From Glandiceps talaboti (Eukaryota > Hemichordata > Enteropneusta > Spengelidae), in assembly GCF_964340395.1 (NCBI RefSeq), contig NC_135556.1, forward strand, positions 26,814,562 to 26,878,561: a DNA stretch of 64,000 bases, in the 5' to 3' direction. Below are positions 36,340-49,014 of this stretch, in pieces. A program made the position numbers and the translations under genes. The notes under the pieces were generated by a model. That model did not search any database, was not told the origin of the DNA, and saw only the letters and a list, made by a program, of their open reading frames with translations. Position 1 is the stretch's first letter, and each line of letters opens with the position of its first letter.

Positions 36340-39300
36340 GTAAGGAAATAACAAATATTATATGAAGTAAAATTATCAATTGATATGAATATATTCAAAT
36401 TTGTACACAAAATTGTAACAATCCTTTTCCCATATCTTCATTTGTGTAGTACTTGAAAAAGTGAATTGATTTAAAACTAATGTATGCCGTCATATTTAAT
36501 TTATACTTTATTTTTTACTCACCTTAAATAAAAAATCAGATTATTTATATTCATTTTGTTTTACAACTTAAATGACAAAACCTGAAACAAAATGTCTGGC
36601 TTAACAAAAATCTACAACATTATTGTCTGTCTCAGCAAAGTCAACAGAAATCTCACCAACAGAGGTATTTGTTGAGCAAGATGACAAAATGTAGCACTGT
36701 TAGTAAGATTCTTGTTGAGTCAGACGACATTTTATTATAGGTTTTATGATTTTAATTGTATACTCATGCTACTCTACAGTAAAGCAAATTTGCATTTCAT
36801 AAATGTTCAGCTTTTGGTTTTTTAGGTTTTGGGATTGAATTCTTTTTTTAATTCTATTTCTCTGAATATTTTAATATTATTTCTTACCTCTGAACACAAT
36901 GTGGACATATAACATAAATAAGTACTTGTTTATTATAATTATTGATTATTATTCAATACATAAATGTCCTTTGGTTACTCTTCACTGTTCTTGATTTATG
37001 TTACATAATATTCTCATTTCTTAGATTTCTTCAATATGCACAAAAACACAACATTCCTGTTCCAGTTATAGAGAAAGACAGGTTCATCTTTCATCAAGGT
37101 AAATTTCATAAATGTTAAATCACGAAATGACTTTCCAGAACCCAACGTTTAAGAAAATGCCTTTATTTCTTGATGTGTCATTCCCCTTTTAATAATTAAT
37201 ACTTATCCTATCATATAATTTGGACCCGAAATTTACTAAAATAATATATAATATTTAGTGATTGACTGAAATTTAAACATAGTTGTCAGACATCTTGATT
37301 TGATTTTGGTTTTAACCAGTACTGGTTGAAAAGTTATTTTTCCTTGAGAGAGTTTTATTTTGTGAAAAAAATTACAAAAAAATTAATGATAGTATAATTT
37401 TATATTTAGGCATGGATACTATTGGCCATGACATTATGAGAGTTAACAATCTGAGTGGAGATATACAGGTAAGGAGAGACAACTTGTTTATAGTTATTAA
37501 CTATGAAAACTATGTCTGTGGTTTAGTTTTTACTCAAAATTATGAAGTCATTTTTGATGTAGTTCATTTTAAAAGTAGCCAGGAAAATATGAAAAGTATG
37601 TGGTGATCATTCTACCAAAAAGACTCATAAATCTGTCCAATGATGGAAATATACTGGTTGAAACAGAAGTTTACAAATTAATGAAAAAGTAGCTGGCAGA
37701 TCATTGCAGTTCTTTTGCCAGCTACTGGCCAAAGTTCTTGAGACTTAATTTTAACTAATTATCAGACTGGTATATTGTGTTCATGTTGAAGAAGACATTT
37801 TAGTCGTAGTCATCACACTTACTTTTGCATTTTTGTTGTCCAGTGAAATAAGTCTTTTAGGAAAGAATTCCAAGTTCACGGTATTTGGTGATGTGGACGG
37901 TGATCTTTCCTTTGATGATATGTGTTGTCTAGCCATGCTGTATATGCTTGAATATCTATAGGTGTAAATTAACAAAATGAAACCATAATTATGATGTCTG
38001 TCACTAACATTTCTTGTTTGGACATTAGGCTTTAATGAAGAAATGTCAAGAAGTTGATGAATGTGTTGCATTCAATAGTGAAGGGTATCTGAAAAACAAA
38101 GTAGAACCACAAAACACATGGGAGACGAAGTTTTTGGGGAATGAAGCTGGACTTTATGTGGCTGGTAAGTAACTGTGTATCATGACAGTGAAAACAAGAA
38201 TTAATTAATATGTGGCTGGTAAGTAACTCTGTATCCTGACAGTGAAATCAAGAATTGATTAACATTTCATTTGACAAAGTTGATATTTGTTGACTATTTA
38301 ATAAAGTCCACAAAATACCAATGAACAAACCCTATACAACACTGCAGAGATTTTTGTCCTGTCCACTAGCCACACACCAGTTAGGAGAAATACCCGCTTG
38401 TCCTGTCCACTAGTCCTAGTGCAGCAGTTGTTCAAATGGAGGAACCCCCCCCCCCCTTGTCCTGTCCACTATCCACGAGTCCAAGTGCAGCAGTTGTTCA
38501 GTTGTTCCAATGCTGACCCCCCCCCCCCCCCTGTCCTGTCCACTAACCATGCACTTATCTGTTAGGAGAAATAGTAGTCAAAGTGCAACAGTTGTTCCAA
38601 TGGTGACCCCCCCCTCTTGTCCTGTCAAAAGGCCACTAGTCCAAATGCAGCAATTGTTCAAATACTGACCCCCCTTGTCCTGTCCACTAGCCACTAGTCC
38701 AAGTGCACCAATTGTTCCAATGCTGACCCCCTTGTCCTGTCCACTAACCATGCACTTATCAGTTAGGAGAAATACTAGTCCAAGACAGTGCAGCAATAGT
38801 CCTAATAGTTTTCAGGTTTGTCCTCGTTAACACTAACTTAAAATTATCTATTGTCATCACCAGACGTTGACCAATGTGCTGCAGACCTTCATGACTGTGG
38901 GCAATTCTCAACTTGTATCAAGACAAAATCAGCACAATTCGAGTGCTCTTGTCAATCTGGTTACTATGGCAATGGAAGATTCTGCATACCAAGGTGTACA
39001 CTTTTTAGTGTATATGCTTGTCAACAGTTGATGCAACATCAACTTTAGGTTTTAGTTGTGTGTACTGCAACACCACCAGTACATGTATTTCTGTGAGACT
39101 AGATGATGATGTAGTACCAGTAGGTACATGTCAAAATTGAGCCTAAAGTTGCATATTATGAGTTTTATGAGCTTGTTACTTGTGTCAAATATCATTGATT
39201 ATGATTAATTTTAATTAGATATAGCATCGGTGCATATAATTCAATGAAATTAAACATTTGTCTTCTGGTATTGTTGGTGCCGATGATGAAATGACATGCA

Positions 39301-42300
39301 TTACATTATGTTGTTCAATTGTTTACATGTGTAAAGGTGGGCATATCATTAATCCTGTGTTTCTCATGATCTGACCAACTCTATATTTCATGTGTAGGGT
39401 GATTTATAGAAAGCTTTAATTATATGATATCTTGTGTATGGTCTATAATCTTAAAATGCAGTTACCAGGCAACTGATTGCGGTAAACCTAGATAATTTTG
39501 AAGTTTTCAGCAAGTTCTAAAACACTAGGGTTACTTACTAATTACCAGACTGGTACATTTTAGTCATCACTTATTTTTGCATTTTTGTTGTCCAGCGAAA
39601 TAAGCAAAAAGTGGTACATTTTTAGTGAAAATTTCCAGCTTATTCAGTTCTTGGAAATGAGATATGAAATCCAATATGATCGTGAGAAGGATGAGGATTG
39701 AACAAATATGATTTTATTGATATTTTGCAGATACTATACACATAAACCTTTACCAATACATGTTCAGCGAGATGCTATGATGCCACATTTCAATGGAATT
39801 GAGATGGACAAACTAAAAAAGGAGTCAAAGTTTGTTTTCTTTAAGGTAACTAGAATATGAAAGTATATACCCATGATGCAAACTTAAACTATGGAAAACT
39901 ATGGAAAGATCCATATATTAGTCATTGTAAACTTGTATTGATTTAATATTGCTGTGATGTTGGATGATAAATTGGCATTTTGGTAAATTGCACAATTTTG
40001 AAATCTTGTGAAGAAGCTCTACAATATTTACATGTGTACTGCCAATTTTGTGATGTCCTGCAAGGGTTTGTGAGAAAACTGTGCAGGAAATGATTACATT
40101 ATTACCCCATTCCCACAATCTCTTTCTCTTGACAGCTAGAGATTATGGTAAATATCCAAAATGGCCGACACATTTACAGTGCAATAGGGCTTCCTAACAA
40201 TATTTCAAGGTTGGCAAGGTTTCATTTTCATGATATGTGAATTTCTCCATGATCTTACTTATTCTTTGCAGGGTTTAGATTTTAATGGTGGAGATATATT
40301 GATAGCTGAACAATTAAAGAATAAGAGAGAAGAGTTGGAAAAACTGTGTAGAAATATAACACATTGTATCGGTAGGTGCACAAACTTACAATTTGAAGAG
40401 CAAAATATCTATAATTATATGCACACTAAGGATAATTTGGGATAATAATTTATAATCATGTGATCTCTAAAATAGGCTGATAATTGACAATTAATTCATT
40501 GATTCAGAATCACTTTTAGCACTTAGACTGCAACACACAGTCATTCATTGGCAGTGCTCCACACATTCCACTAACCCAGTACATTTTAACAGCCTATATG
40601 AATCACTTATTAAACTTACTAAATTATAAAATCTGTCATTTTTCTCTTGTTGCCATCCTTGCACATTTTCCCCAAGTTTATTTCTATACATTTTTTAAAA
40701 ATAGATTTGATAATTATTTCTTAAATGCAGAATTGTATATCAATAGTCTGGTTTGAATCTGTTACCAACAGTTGAAACTGTGAGCAGGTCAGAATTGTAT
40801 ATCAATAGTCTGGTTTGAATCTGTTACCAACAGTTGAAACTGTGAGCAGGTCAGAATTTTGATTATAGTCTATGCGTATTATAGATGAATCCAATGTTTG
40901 TTTAAATGAAACATGTTTAGAAATTTACAGGTGGCTTTATATAAACAATCATTCCAGTGTTGGTATAACACCATATGTTCCCTTCATGACATGTTTCCAT
41001 GGTTACCATTAAGTGGATCAAGTAATCGGTAGTAAAAAGATGTTATATTATTGATGACTTAATGTTGAATGGAATTTTAAAAAAGTAAAGTAGCCGTTTC
41101 ATCCCCCTCCCCTCACTCCCCTTTTAATTCCATGCTGTAACTACTGTGGCACCTTCTTTCCTTAAAAACAAAAAGGAAATGTTCGTGCCCTCAAAAGCGT
41201 CAACTATATAAACATTATGGTCATTATAAAAACACAATATGCTATGTTTGAATGTTTCCATGGTTTCCAATTAATCAATTGGTTTTTGTTGATTAGTTCT
41301 GAAAAAGATGTCATAGTAAACATTATTATAATACATGCCAGCTGTTGCGTTGAGTTAGCATGATGTTTGAGGAGATGCAGATTCAACCTATAATCTGTAA
41401 GCTACACTCCGGGGCTATGCCGTGACAGGGCAACCTCACACATAATCTAGTTCCTATACAGTATCGTTGCGATTTATACCTTCACTCAAAGTATAGTCAA
41501 AGCTTTTGCTCTAGAAGTCATGAGATGCAATTTAAATTCATCTACGTCCACCCACACAGTCATTAACATCATATCTTTGTTAATCAATCACAGAATTCTC
41601 TAGTAACCAATAACACAGTCCCTCATAAAGTTAGTGCTTATTTGGGCAGTTGTGTAATGTCCAAATATGGTATATTTGTCAGCTCAGAATGTTACTTACG
41701 CACTGTTTATGTCAATAAACAGTTGGGGTTCACTGATTAAATGAACAACTTTCTGTGCTTTGCAGCCTTTGACCAGACTGTGGTTAGATCACAGTTGGCA
41801 TCCAGACTACCTCTTACATTGCTCAACACCAGACAGAGCAGGCTGTTGAGAGTGGAGCAACGTGACATTATCTTACAGTTTAATTCAACCTATAGCTCTG
41901 GTAGCTTAAAACTAATCCTTTGTATGCCACACCACCGTATTTAATTTACTAACATATAGATTTTTTTCAAACATCAGCTGTTGGTGGGGCAGGGGATAGG
42001 AGGTAGAATTCATCCAGTTGTTTCTTCTTCCTAGAGGTGTGTAGATGAAGAATTGTTCATGGTATGATGATCCCATTGGTGATATGCAAATTAGATCTAA
42101 ACATTTTGAACTTCAAAGATCTCTGGCATACAGGTCTGAAATTTGGTGGAGATAATTTGTTTAGAGATGTTAAAGATTGTGAATTATTCATACAAGATGA
42201 AATGATCCTCAAAATACAAATTAGTCAAAAAAAATGATACATGTATCTTTGGTCACAAATATCTTACTATGAAAATTCTGGGGAAATAGGCTTAATAGTT

Positions 42301-45300
42301 GGTAGTGGTGTTCAAATGATAAATTAACAAAGACAAGATGTGATCAATTTTATCATATTATGTAAATTTAGATGTCGACATACGTTATCTTTTTGTCAAA
42401 GGCTTCAAATTTATGTCATTGTTTAGATATAATGAACTCTCCTGATAATGCTCTGTTAACTATAGCCAGGACATTTGAAACCCTTTGAGTTGAGTTTTGT
42501 TGACACTCCATTTTTTATTTGTGTTATCATGAATTTAAGTATATACCACCAGTGATATTTTTCTTTTCATAATTTTTTTTTTCTCATAGCCTTCAACACC
42601 AATGGTTTGCTTAAGATGAAGGTTGATCATCCAGGCAACTTTGTAAAATGGACTGGAGGGGACGCTGGGGGTATTTATATAGCTGGTAAAGAACAGTGTT
42701 TGCTATTTGACAAATTATTTAAAATGTGTGTGGTAATTCCCTGTCTTGTTTTGAATTACATCAAAACATATACGATTTGCCATCATGTAGGAGAGACGTT
42801 CTGATAAATGGTGTTACAGAGAAAATATTGTCCTTTGTGTAAAGAAAATACTGTAATTTTGCAAGATATTGAATGACGGGTCTGATGCCATCTATTTATG
42901 CAAAAGTAAGAGATTTTGAAAAGTGGCAACTTCTACACCAGTTGCAGTTATTGTCATTTCACTCTAAATATAACTTTTGAAGTAAATTCAAAATTGTTTA
43001 ACCAGAGAGATTAAATCAGACACACATTTAGATGTACATTTGGCAATGATGGGAGGTCTTCTATATTCATGCGTTCACTATGCACATCAAATGCGTGTGT
43101 CCATTGAATGCTGATAAAACCTCATTTTTTACTTCTCAAGTAAACAGTATTATGTTAGTAGCAAATTTCTTTATCATTCTCAAGTTAATTATATTCAAAT
43201 ATGAATATCTAATAAAATCTTAGTTGATTTTGCTTATTTACCCTTTTTGCATATTTAAATTACTATATCATCTATGTACAGCAAATTTCTTTGTCATGTG
43301 TAGGCTAATTTCACTTAAATCTTTTTTACTGTCATAGATGTAAATTACTGTTACAGTATTGTTTAATTTTCTGTGCAGCAAATTGCTTTGTCATGTACGT
43401 GCTAATTTCATTCAAATCTGAAGCGCTAACCACTATGCTACAGGGAGCTGGTCATTGTCATGTACGTGCTAATTTCATTCAAACCTGAAGCGCTAACCAC
43501 TATGCTACAGGGAGCCGGTCATTGTCGTGTTTGTGCTAATTTTATTCAAATCAGAAAATCGATAAAAAACACTTGTTTTTTCTTTCTTACTTCAGCTTTT
43601 GTATATTTATATTACAGTATTATCTATGGACAACATATTTCTGTAACACTCAAATCAATTTGATATACGTTGTTTCACTTCCATTAAAGATTTGAATTAC
43701 TGTGCAATGAGTGAAACTGAGTGCCCAGAAAATACTAGGTGTGAGCGATTAGCTGCAGCTGATTATAGATGTGTTACTGAGGACTCCATTACAAGTTACG
43801 CTAGACATAAACAAAACACACCAAGTAATAGAAAAGATTCTGGACAACAATATGAACATCATCAAGAAAAAATATCTGATTTCAAGATAAAGCAGAGGGA
43901 ACTGTTGAAACAGAAAATTAAAAAAAGAGAATTGACCCCAAATGAAGAATTGTTGTCAGCTACTGACATTGATCATATACAGGACAAAATCCATATCATC
44001 ATTTCAATAGACAAAGAGGATTTTCAAGGTGAGTAATAATTGCTTTGAAAAGGCAATTTCCACTTATGGTTGACATGTTTATGTACAATTATAATTAATA
44101 ACCTGCGGATAGTATTTGCTCAACCAAGGAAAACATGAGTGACCTAAGGGGCCTTGTCACATTGGACTTTAGGCAAGAAGTAACAAAGCCATTAGGTCAA
44201 TGATGATTTTTTTTCAGAATTTCATGAGTTAAAGATATTGAGGAATAATAATATAGTCATACCTGCACAAGCTTGATTCATGAACAATGGCACATTTTAT
44301 GCAGTAATTGGAGTACTGCAGAACAAATTATCAAGTCAGGTGTTGCCATTTACATGTTCTTTTATTAATTTTGTTTACGTATTTACTTTTTCATGTACAT
44401 CTTGCTTCTATTTAGAGTTCACCTAGCTTGTTTTATTTCTTTCTTTATTTATTTTCTTACTCTTTTATGTACAATAACATCTATAATGATTTACTCTATC
44501 AACAGATCACCTTACTAGCTGGCATTATGTTAATTTATCTATTATTTCATTTATTCATTTTTTCACTATTTACAGGAGCAGCTACACTGCTTAACTCAAT
44601 CATATCGACTGCTAGATCACCTAGCAACATTCATTTTCATATTGTTGTTGCTGGGGAACCAGGAAGAAGTTTCAAAGAGTATCTATTATGTCATGGTGTT
44701 CCAGTAACATCACTGGTGAGTACATTATACTAAATATCCAAGTTTGAATATGTATAAAGTGATGCGAAATAGTATATAATAATGATAATAATAATAATAA
44801 CAATAGTAATCTATTGCATCTGTAGATTTCTATTAATTTGGTAGCAATAAACATTACGGTAAAAGTAAAGATATCTTGTTGAGTGAGTCATAACAAGTAC
44901 GTATACACAATTGATAATCTTTTTGATGGTTAGTTTCTTATTTTTAGGTATTGCATTAAGAAATTTCATATTGAGGACATTGTTTCCAAAGCATTGGAGA
45001 TTTCGGTTGAGTATGTCATGTATATGTACTTAAAATTAAAATATATACAATTAAAATGACTTGAAGAATAGGTGTATCATCATTTAATTCTTTGTTCTCA
45101 TTATACAAATGAGAGAAAGTAAGTTTTTTTTTCTCTGTCATTAAATAATTCAAATTTTCATTCCTGAATGGACAAAAGTAAATTTTTGCACATTTTGACC
45201 TATGATGATAAACTTCCTCTTGGAAAATTTCTTGTAAACAGACCTCCAGCAGTTGACTAAATGACTGTATTGTATTGACTTTATTTCTGTATGTTATTTT

Positions 45301-48300
45301 TGTATGCTTTACCATGATTGTATGGCATGTTTTTATGCACTAAAGATTTATTGATTGATTGATTGATTGTATTGCCTGATTAATTCTCATAAACATCACA
45401 CCATGCCCAGTAGACTAATGTAGTCAAAAAAAACAATTTTTAAGTTGTATAGAAGTCCAAAACATAAACTACCACTATATGTATTAACAATATTAACTCC
45501 ATTGCTGGTAACTTAATCTCAGACAAATGGATGAATTAAGTCATATCTAATTAATATGAATACTTGGTATACCGCATAGAAACTGTTGGAATGACTGTAA
45601 ACATAATTGTTCACAGAAACAGTTTGCACAAAAGCAAGGGGTCAGTGTTACCATTTTAAATCTTTTTATTTAAATGTGAGTAAATTGACAATGTGACAAT
45701 ATGAATTGTCAGATCAGAATGTAAAAATCACCAAGAGTGTGTCCTTTTCATCTTCAACAGATTGAAATTAAGAAATTGAATGAGGAATGGATCAGTAGGT
45801 ATAGATATACTAGAACAGAAAGTCTGTCAAGTTCTGCAAACTTTGCCAGATTTTATTTTGACAGGTACGTTTAGTCATACTTATTCTTATTTACTTATTC
45901 TTATTTGATATTGCAATATGTTTCTTTTTCACTGTTTATGAATGTCAATATATCACCTCTGTCAATGAATCATTATAATTCTGTTGATTTCTTCCTTCAG
46001 ATACATAGAATGTATCTTAAAAATCAAATTTATCCAAATCGCTCAAAATTCTGCCTATGGAAGCGTGTTTCTGGTCCTTATCAAATGTTAGAGTAATTTA
46101 TGGATTTGTAATAAAGGAACTCAAGAATGGGTGTGAGTTTTCTTGGAGAAAGTAACAACCAAATTTTAAGACTCATATTTCTGAGGGGCACAGTATGTTA
46201 ATCAGTCACAAGGAAATGATGAAATGAGAAAGTACAAATATGTTGTCCTTGAAATGTATTTATTATAATAATCAGATTTCATTTTTTTACTTTGTTTTTT
46301 CAGTGTCATTATCATATATTTTGATTTTATTAATAATTCATTAATTGTGATGAACAAAGAGATGTTTATAAATGAAACTCCAAAAAGCAGAATGGGGAAC
46401 ACAGAAATGAAGCAAATAGCAGCAAAGACCCATCCACGGAATGTTGCCCATCAAAACAAATAAATTCTTTTCTCTTTTTTAAAGAGATGTATGACAGTTC
46501 TAGCTACTCTTGAATTCCTGATTGTAAAACATCACCAAAAGGATGGCACATAAATTTTACAATGATTAAAAAAATGTTACGGTGTAGGATATTTCTTTCC
46601 ATCATAGACCCAAGATAACTTTATTCTTAAATCATTGTACATTTCGTTACAGGATATTTCCATCTGTTGACAAAGCCATTTATCTTGATGCAGACTGTGT
46701 TGTCACACACCCCATTGAAGATTTATGGATGTTGTCTGGACAATTGACTCGGTCAAAACCTTTGCTGGCAGTACAAAGAGCAGTTCCATATGGATTTTTC
46801 TTTGATAACAGAGTCCTGGATATCTTTTATGAAAGGTGCAATCATGCAATTTGGAATATGTTATCAAATAATTATTGTTTTGATATCTTTGTTTTAAGAT
46901 TTTCTCATAATTTTTATGAAATCAGATCCCTCCGTAAGACAGTTGCAAACACTATCTAATAAATTTACTTATTAAACCCTGGTATCATTATGGTAGATAT
47001 AAATGCAGCCTCAGGAAACAGTCAGTATTTTATATTTCCTGTTGTCTCATCTTGTTACCTAGAGACCTATGTCATGTACTGTAAGTCTGCAAACACAAGG
47101 AAAATAAGAATTCAAGGTGATTCTGTCGCTAAAAATGATAAACTAAGTGTGTTTAAAACACAGCTTTATAGTATTTGGTATTTTAAAACAATAATTACTA
47201 TATCACATTATTTGAATTGAGTTTGGAAGTTGACTTCTTACAATTACATACATAGGTAGTTCTGACAGAATTAAGGCAAATCATGTCAATTAATAACAAT
47301 TGATAAGAGCTCTGAAAATGTTGGTGGATGTTGCCTCTATGCTCGTGTGTCACCTTCACCTACATTACGATTGACATTGTATATTTCATACTGGTAAGTG
47401 AAAGTGAATGAAACCAAAACATTGTATAATTAAGATACCTTTTGGAACAAAAACGTTGCCGTACATGTGAAAGGTGTACAGCAGTTTTGGCCATATCTCA
47501 TGGCTGTGATTCACCACCAGGGTGCGCCCTCTGTAGTTTGAAATTGGAACACCCCCCACCCACCCCACCCCTTAGTGGGTGGGATTTACTATGATGCTGG
47601 AGTGGACTTTGGGTAGTTCAAGTCCAGGGTCTCTGTTTAGACTGGGTTTATGTTGTTCAATCTCGATTGCTTCACGGATTCTACGTTTCCATTTCTCTGG
47701 GTTGGAGCTGAGTATTGAGAAATTGTTGTCAGGGATGTGGTGTTCGATCATTCATGTTTTCATTAAACACCTTGAATTCACAAGGTACCCTTCCCCTCTA
47801 AGGTACGTTACACAAAATGGCTTATTTTATTTAGATATGGAAAGAAGTTTTCCATGGAAGAAAATACTTTCAATGCTGGTGTCTTTCTGATTGATTTGAA
47901 GCACTATAGAGAACAAAGAATGATTGATGAGATAGAGTTCTGGCTAAGTCAGGTATGTATAAGTATATGTATATATATTTTTTTTATGTGGCAATAGTCA
48001 GCCAGTCCACTCAGGTGACAAACACCTGTAAACATGGACCCCAAAGGACATATATATGTGTATATGTTTACATATATGTATAGTATTATTATGTTGTATC
48101 ACATCTAATTAATTGGTTCAAAGTCAATAAAATAAAGCTTTGGGTTAATACAAAGAATTTTTCTGGTCCCCTTAAAAACATGAGACATATTTTCAAGGAC
48201 ATTTTTCTTATGACTAGTCGGGTTACTAAAAATGGTGTAATATGTTCATAACTTGCAAAACTTAGAATAAACAGCATAATCTGTGGAATTTTGCGACCCA

Positions 48301-49014
48301 GCCTGTCATGTTGATGGCCTACCATGGCAAGTGGTCCAGTCTTGACTCTCAGTGGAATGTGGATGGATTGGGATGGATTGAAAATATTGACAAAGAGTTA
48401 CTAAATACTGGTAAAATACTACACTGGAGTGGCAATAGTAAGTTGATTATAGTCATTCACCCCACAGACTGGTTATGATTCATCTTAAATCTTAAATCTT
48501 GAGTAGAAATAAAAGTTTTGAGGTAGGTGAACCAAGAAGGAAACCAAACCAACCTGCTAAAGATGATCAAGACATGACTATATAATATAACAAGAATGTA
48601 AATAGTAGTAATGAGATTGAACGAACAATTATCCAACCATAACTGAGTGTAACTATTGTGCAGGTTGCTGGTCCCGCAAATCGATTCACAGTTCAGCCAT
48701 TAGTATAAACATAACTGCCAAATGTAATGTAAGACATTTGCTTAAAAGCAAGAGTCAAACTGGGCTGTATTTATGCTTCTTGCAGTAAACAACAGTACAC
48801 TTACATTCTCATTTACATTCATCTTTTTCGTATAGAGAAACCTTGGTATCCTGAGGCACTGTACAGAGACTACTGGCTGAAATACCAACCACAGCAGTGT
48901 TCAGGCAATGGTACATGTGTATCCAACTCCAATCTTGTTACAAAAGAAATGTTGTGGATGTGTGAATGCCTCAAAGGTTATTCAGGATCATACTGTCAAG
49001 AGTACAAACTGTAA
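31151..49014 (+). CDS. Membrane-anchored UDP-glucuronate 4-epimerase-like / PAN-like-EGF / GT8 glycosyltransferase fusion, copy 1 (complete)
   Basis: Twenty-one coding exons, all GT..AG with matching phases, give an uninterrupted 1067-codon frame: 31151-31456, 32245-32466, 33077-33357, 34178-34361, 35105-35207, 35802-35898, 36238-36339, 37025-37098, 37410-37468, 38029-38164, 38864-38993, 39731-39845, 40272-40371, 42590-42685, 43690-44028, 44576-44715, 45761-45864, 46653-46835, 47835-47952, 48302-48437, 48836-49014. Order: cytosolic tail, one membrane segment (residues about 12-34), SDR epimerase (about 57-400), charged helix, PAN-like 1 (457-521), calcium-type EGF (522-565), PAN-like 2 (about 604-668), short EGF-like segment (669-700), GT8 domain (about 765-1015), C-terminal EGF. 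The topology suggests a type II Golgi/ER protein with both enzymes lumenal. Substrates are inferred: UDP-GlcA/UDP-GalA for the epimerase, unknown for the GT8. Confidence 0.9.
33576..33622. repeat. (GT)n tract, copy 1 intron 3
   Basis: A GT run followed by TAAACAACATAAAGTCAAAATC, the same head as the foldback element at 53041-53966. The matching position in copy 2 is 56822-56876. Confidence 0.9.
35332..35440. repeat. About 36-bp tandem repeat, copy 1 intron 5
   Basis: Three units of GTGAAAATGAGAACAAATTT plus GTCAAAAAGTTAACTCTG. Copy 2 has five at 58793-58985. Confidence 0.85.
35560..35770. repeat. (ATAGA)n-like pentanucleotide array, copy 1 intron 5
   Basis: Interrupted AGAAT/AGATAT units lie just upstream of the exon 6 acceptor. 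The homologous array in copy 2 has an added CAATA block. Confidence 0.9.
37025..44028 (+). CDS. Copy 1, module 2: two PAN-like plus EGF-like units
   Basis: Unit 1 reads GMDTIGHDI, then C-x5[12 protein letters not shown] and GLYVAD (exons 37410-37468 and 38029-38164), followed by a calcium-binding-type EGF ([32 protein letters not shown]; exon 38864-38993). Unit 2 reads GLDFNGGDI, C-x5-HCIAFNTNGLLK and GIYIAD (exons 40272-40371 and 42590-42685), followed by a shorter EGF-like segment (NYCAMSETECPENTRC). The C..C-AFN-x-G motif resembles PAN/apple-like carbohydrate- or protein-binding folds; that assignment is moderate. The rest of exon 43690-44028 is a charged, Lys/Glu/Gln-rich stalk that ends in the first strand of the glycosyltransferase (HIIISID). 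Confidence 0.75.
38340..38810. repeat. C-run minisatellite of about 60 bp, copy 1 intron 10
   Basis: Five to seven degenerate units of TTGTCCTGTCCACTAGCCAC, TAGTCCAAGTGCAGCAGTTG, TTCCAATGCTGA and a run of 5-14 C. The minus strand is therefore G-rich at regular intervals. The homologous array in copy 2 is at 62095-62500 with different unit order. Confidence 0.85.
40727..40858. repeat. Direct duplication of about 65 bp, copy 1 intron 13
   Basis: Two identical adjacent units that begin AATTGTATATCAATAGTCTG and end GAAACTGTGAGCAGGTCAG. Confidence 0.9.
42040..42300. mobile_element. Dispersed repeat fragment, copy 1 intron 13
   Basis: GTCTGAAATTTGGTGGAGATA, then ATGATCCTCAAAATACAAATTAG and TCAAAAAAAATG. 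It is related to segments at 33780-33900 and 53380-53520 that share GCTGAAATTTGGTG and ATATGCAAATTAG. Confidence 0.45.
43392..43527. repeat. Duplicated tRNA-like unit of about 68 bp, copy 1 intron 14
   Basis: Two adjacent units. On the minus strand each contains GCTCCCTGTAGCATAGTGG then TTAGCGCTT, an A-box-like tRNA head. No B box follows. Probably a duplicated SINE remnant rather than tRNA genes. Confidence 0.6.
43990..48860 (+). CDS. Copy 1, module 3: GT8-family glycosyltransferase domain
   Basis: It starts at KIHIIISIDKEDFQG (end of exon 15) and AATLLNSIISTARSP (exon 16). Exon 17 gives SSANFARFYFDR, the GT8 region before the metal motif. Exon 18 has AIYLDADCVV, the DxD metal/nucleotide site (Asp875/Asp877). 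Exon 19 has TFNAGVFLIDL and exon 20 has LHWSGN, which continues in exon 21 as KKPW; together these make the HxxGxxKPW signature seen in GT8 enzymes such as LgtC, glycogenin relatives and plant galacturonosyltransferases. All hallmark residues are present. The donor would be a UDP-sugar with retention of configuration by family rule; the sugar and acceptor are not readable from sequence. Confidence 0.88.
47540..47780 (-). pseudogene. Fragment of a GIY-YIG/Penelope-type retroelement C terminus in copy 1 intron 18
   Basis: On the minus strand from about 47755, one frame reads MIEHHIPDNNFSILSSNPEK, KWKRRIREAIEIEQHKPS and LNRDPGLELPKVHSSI. The REAIEI..HKPSLNRDPG stretch is typical of the end of such RT elements. 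Only the last 60-odd codons remain. It ends 80 bases before the exon 19 acceptor. Confidence 0.7.
48875..49014 (+). CDS. Copy 1, C-terminal EGF-like domain
   Basis: The terminal exon continues from KKPW into QQCSGNGTC, CECLKGYSGSYC and ends EYKL before TAA at 49012-49014. The six-cysteine EGF pattern is incomplete at its start (the first cysteine pair lies beyond the usual spacing), but the C-x-C-x8-C end (CECLKGYSGSYC) is typical. An EGF placed after a GT8 domain is unusual. Confidence 0.75.

Noticed and set aside
41741-41944. Frame after a TGCTTTGCAG acceptor-like site in copy 1 intron 13
   Set aside because: It does not fit the phases of the neighbouring exons as a needed exon, has no clean donor and no family resemblance; the model is complete without it.
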